DNA of 64,000 bases from Lotus japonicus (lineage: Eukaryota; Streptophyta; Magnoliopsida; Fabales; Fabaceae): NCBI RefSeq assembly GCF_012489685.1, contig NC_080044.1:55667507-55731506 (forward strand), read 5' to 3'. The notes beneath the pieces are model-generated. The model did no database searches. It was not told where the DNA came from and worked only from the letters and a program-made list of their open reading frames with translations. Of this stretch, positions 63,575 to 64,000 are shown in pieces (the first letter of the stretch is position 1; the number at the start of each line of letters is the position of its first letter). The translations under genes and the position numbers were made by a program.

Positions 63575-64000
63575 ATGGAGATGCAGAACTTTGTTGTTCT
63601 ACATTATATGGGGAAGGTTTATTCTTTACCTACATTTTTTTATGAAAATGGTCTTATATATTTTGTATTGTCTACGATATAATTAAAGTTTTCGTTTTAA
63701 TTTGCAGGACTTTGGTTTGCTTAGTGAATATGATGTCATGAGGCTTAAACTTCATACTGCCGGGACATGGTACATTGTTGATCCTCTAGGAAAAACTTTA
63801 GTGTTGAAGTACGAAGTTTATGAAGGTTTTGCTGCAATAACCGATGGATGGGTTGGCCTCCGTTCATTTTACAATTTCAGTTACAATTGTTGGTTTCTTT
63901 TTTGCCAAATAAGAAAAGCCACATTTAATATCTCTATATCTCTATCTATACTGAAACTTTTGACGAAATTAAGTACCACGGTTGGTCTGTTGTCACAAAT
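63575..64000 (+). CDS. B3-like DNA-binding domain gene carried in a Helitron (partial, open to window end)
   Basis: Exon 1 63,575-63,616 (14 codons, MEMQNFVVLHYMGK). The intron starts GTTTATTC and ends TTTAATTTGCAG; exon 2 runs from 63,708 and is open to 64,000 (~97 codons). The core TWYIVDPLGKTLVLKYEV ... ITDGWVGLRSFYNF has the spacing of a plant B3 fold (beta-strands around a 'DPLGK' turn and a 'GW..LR.FY' helix), as in the many legume B3-like proteins. If so it would bind DNA in the nucleus. The part after SYNCWFLF is less B3-like. The family call is from motif memory and moderately uncertain. It lies 0.86 kb inside a Helitron and a second copy lies in the neighbouring Helitron, so it travels with that family. 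Confidence 0.55.

Larger units (their letters stand above)
62711..64000 (+). mobile_element. Helitron D (runs off the window)
   Basis: Begins TCTTAATAATATATAAAGTTC with the shared ~170-bp Helitron 5' region. The 3' end lies beyond the window. Confidence 0.6.

Overview
The window looks like plant nuclear DNA from a eudicot, probably a papilionoid legume (the legume guess is weak). It has short spliceable exons with GT/AG borders, an AT-rich background, and many transposable-element lineages typical of plants. These are Tat-clade and Tekay-clade Ty3/gypsy elements, Ty1/copia, a gag-only Sirevirus, Cassandra with its 5S-like LTR, a Mutator-like element, Helitrons, LINE and solo LTRs. About 85-90% of the window is mobile DNA. 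I see one clearly intact host-type gene, a ribonuclease T2 at 51.7-52.6 kb, and a B3-like gene carried in a Helitron at the right edge.

Layout. 1-2.98 kb: AT-rich intergenic DNA with MITE traces. 2.98-29.80 kb: a degraded Tat-clade Ty3/gypsy element on the minus strand (about 10.3 kb without insertions). Its region between integrase and 3' LTR holds two extra, divergently oriented genes around a ~0.5 kb promoter-like segment. Its gag is split at 12,368/28,862 by a minus-strand solo Tekay-like LTR (TSD CAAGC). That LTR is itself split by a young full-length Tekay element (15,036-27,681, plus strand, TSD ATGGG) with ~3.99 kb LTRs, each carrying a 233-codon ORF.

30.1-36.0 kb: an old Ty1/copia element whose zinc knuckle is interrupted by a 1.3 kb solo LTR (TSD GTAAT). 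36.0-49.9 kb: what looks like one Mutator-like element. A small GRF zinc-finger gene (plus) faces a multi-exon MURA-type transposase gene (minus). Between their 3' ends sits a Cassandra TRIM (TSD AAACA), and inside Cassandra sits a tandem LTR-gag-LTR-gag-LTR Sirevirus derivative (TSD AGGTC). A LINE fragment (18-bp TSD) and a 100-base assembly gap lie near the transposase 5' end.

50.8-53.5 kb: a gene fragment resembling a TPR protein, the ribonuclease T2 gene, and a solo LTR (TSD CTATG) about 100 bp upstream of its TATA box. 54.0-64.0 kb: four Helitron 5' termini in the same orientation, the first three elements end to end. They include a decayed Helitron helicase, captured exons, and two copies of a small B3-like gene, one broken and one open to the window end.

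The five-base duplications order most insertions. The Tat element is older than the solo Tekay-like LTR, which is older than the young Tekay element. The Mutator-like element is older than Cassandra, which is older than the Sirevirus derivative. Most interesting candidates: the divergent extra genes of the Tat element, the LTR-encoded ORF of the Tekay element, the GRF/transposase pair, and the Helitron-borne B3-like gene. Coordinates of element ends come from reading terminal motifs and target duplications by eye; no database search was run.
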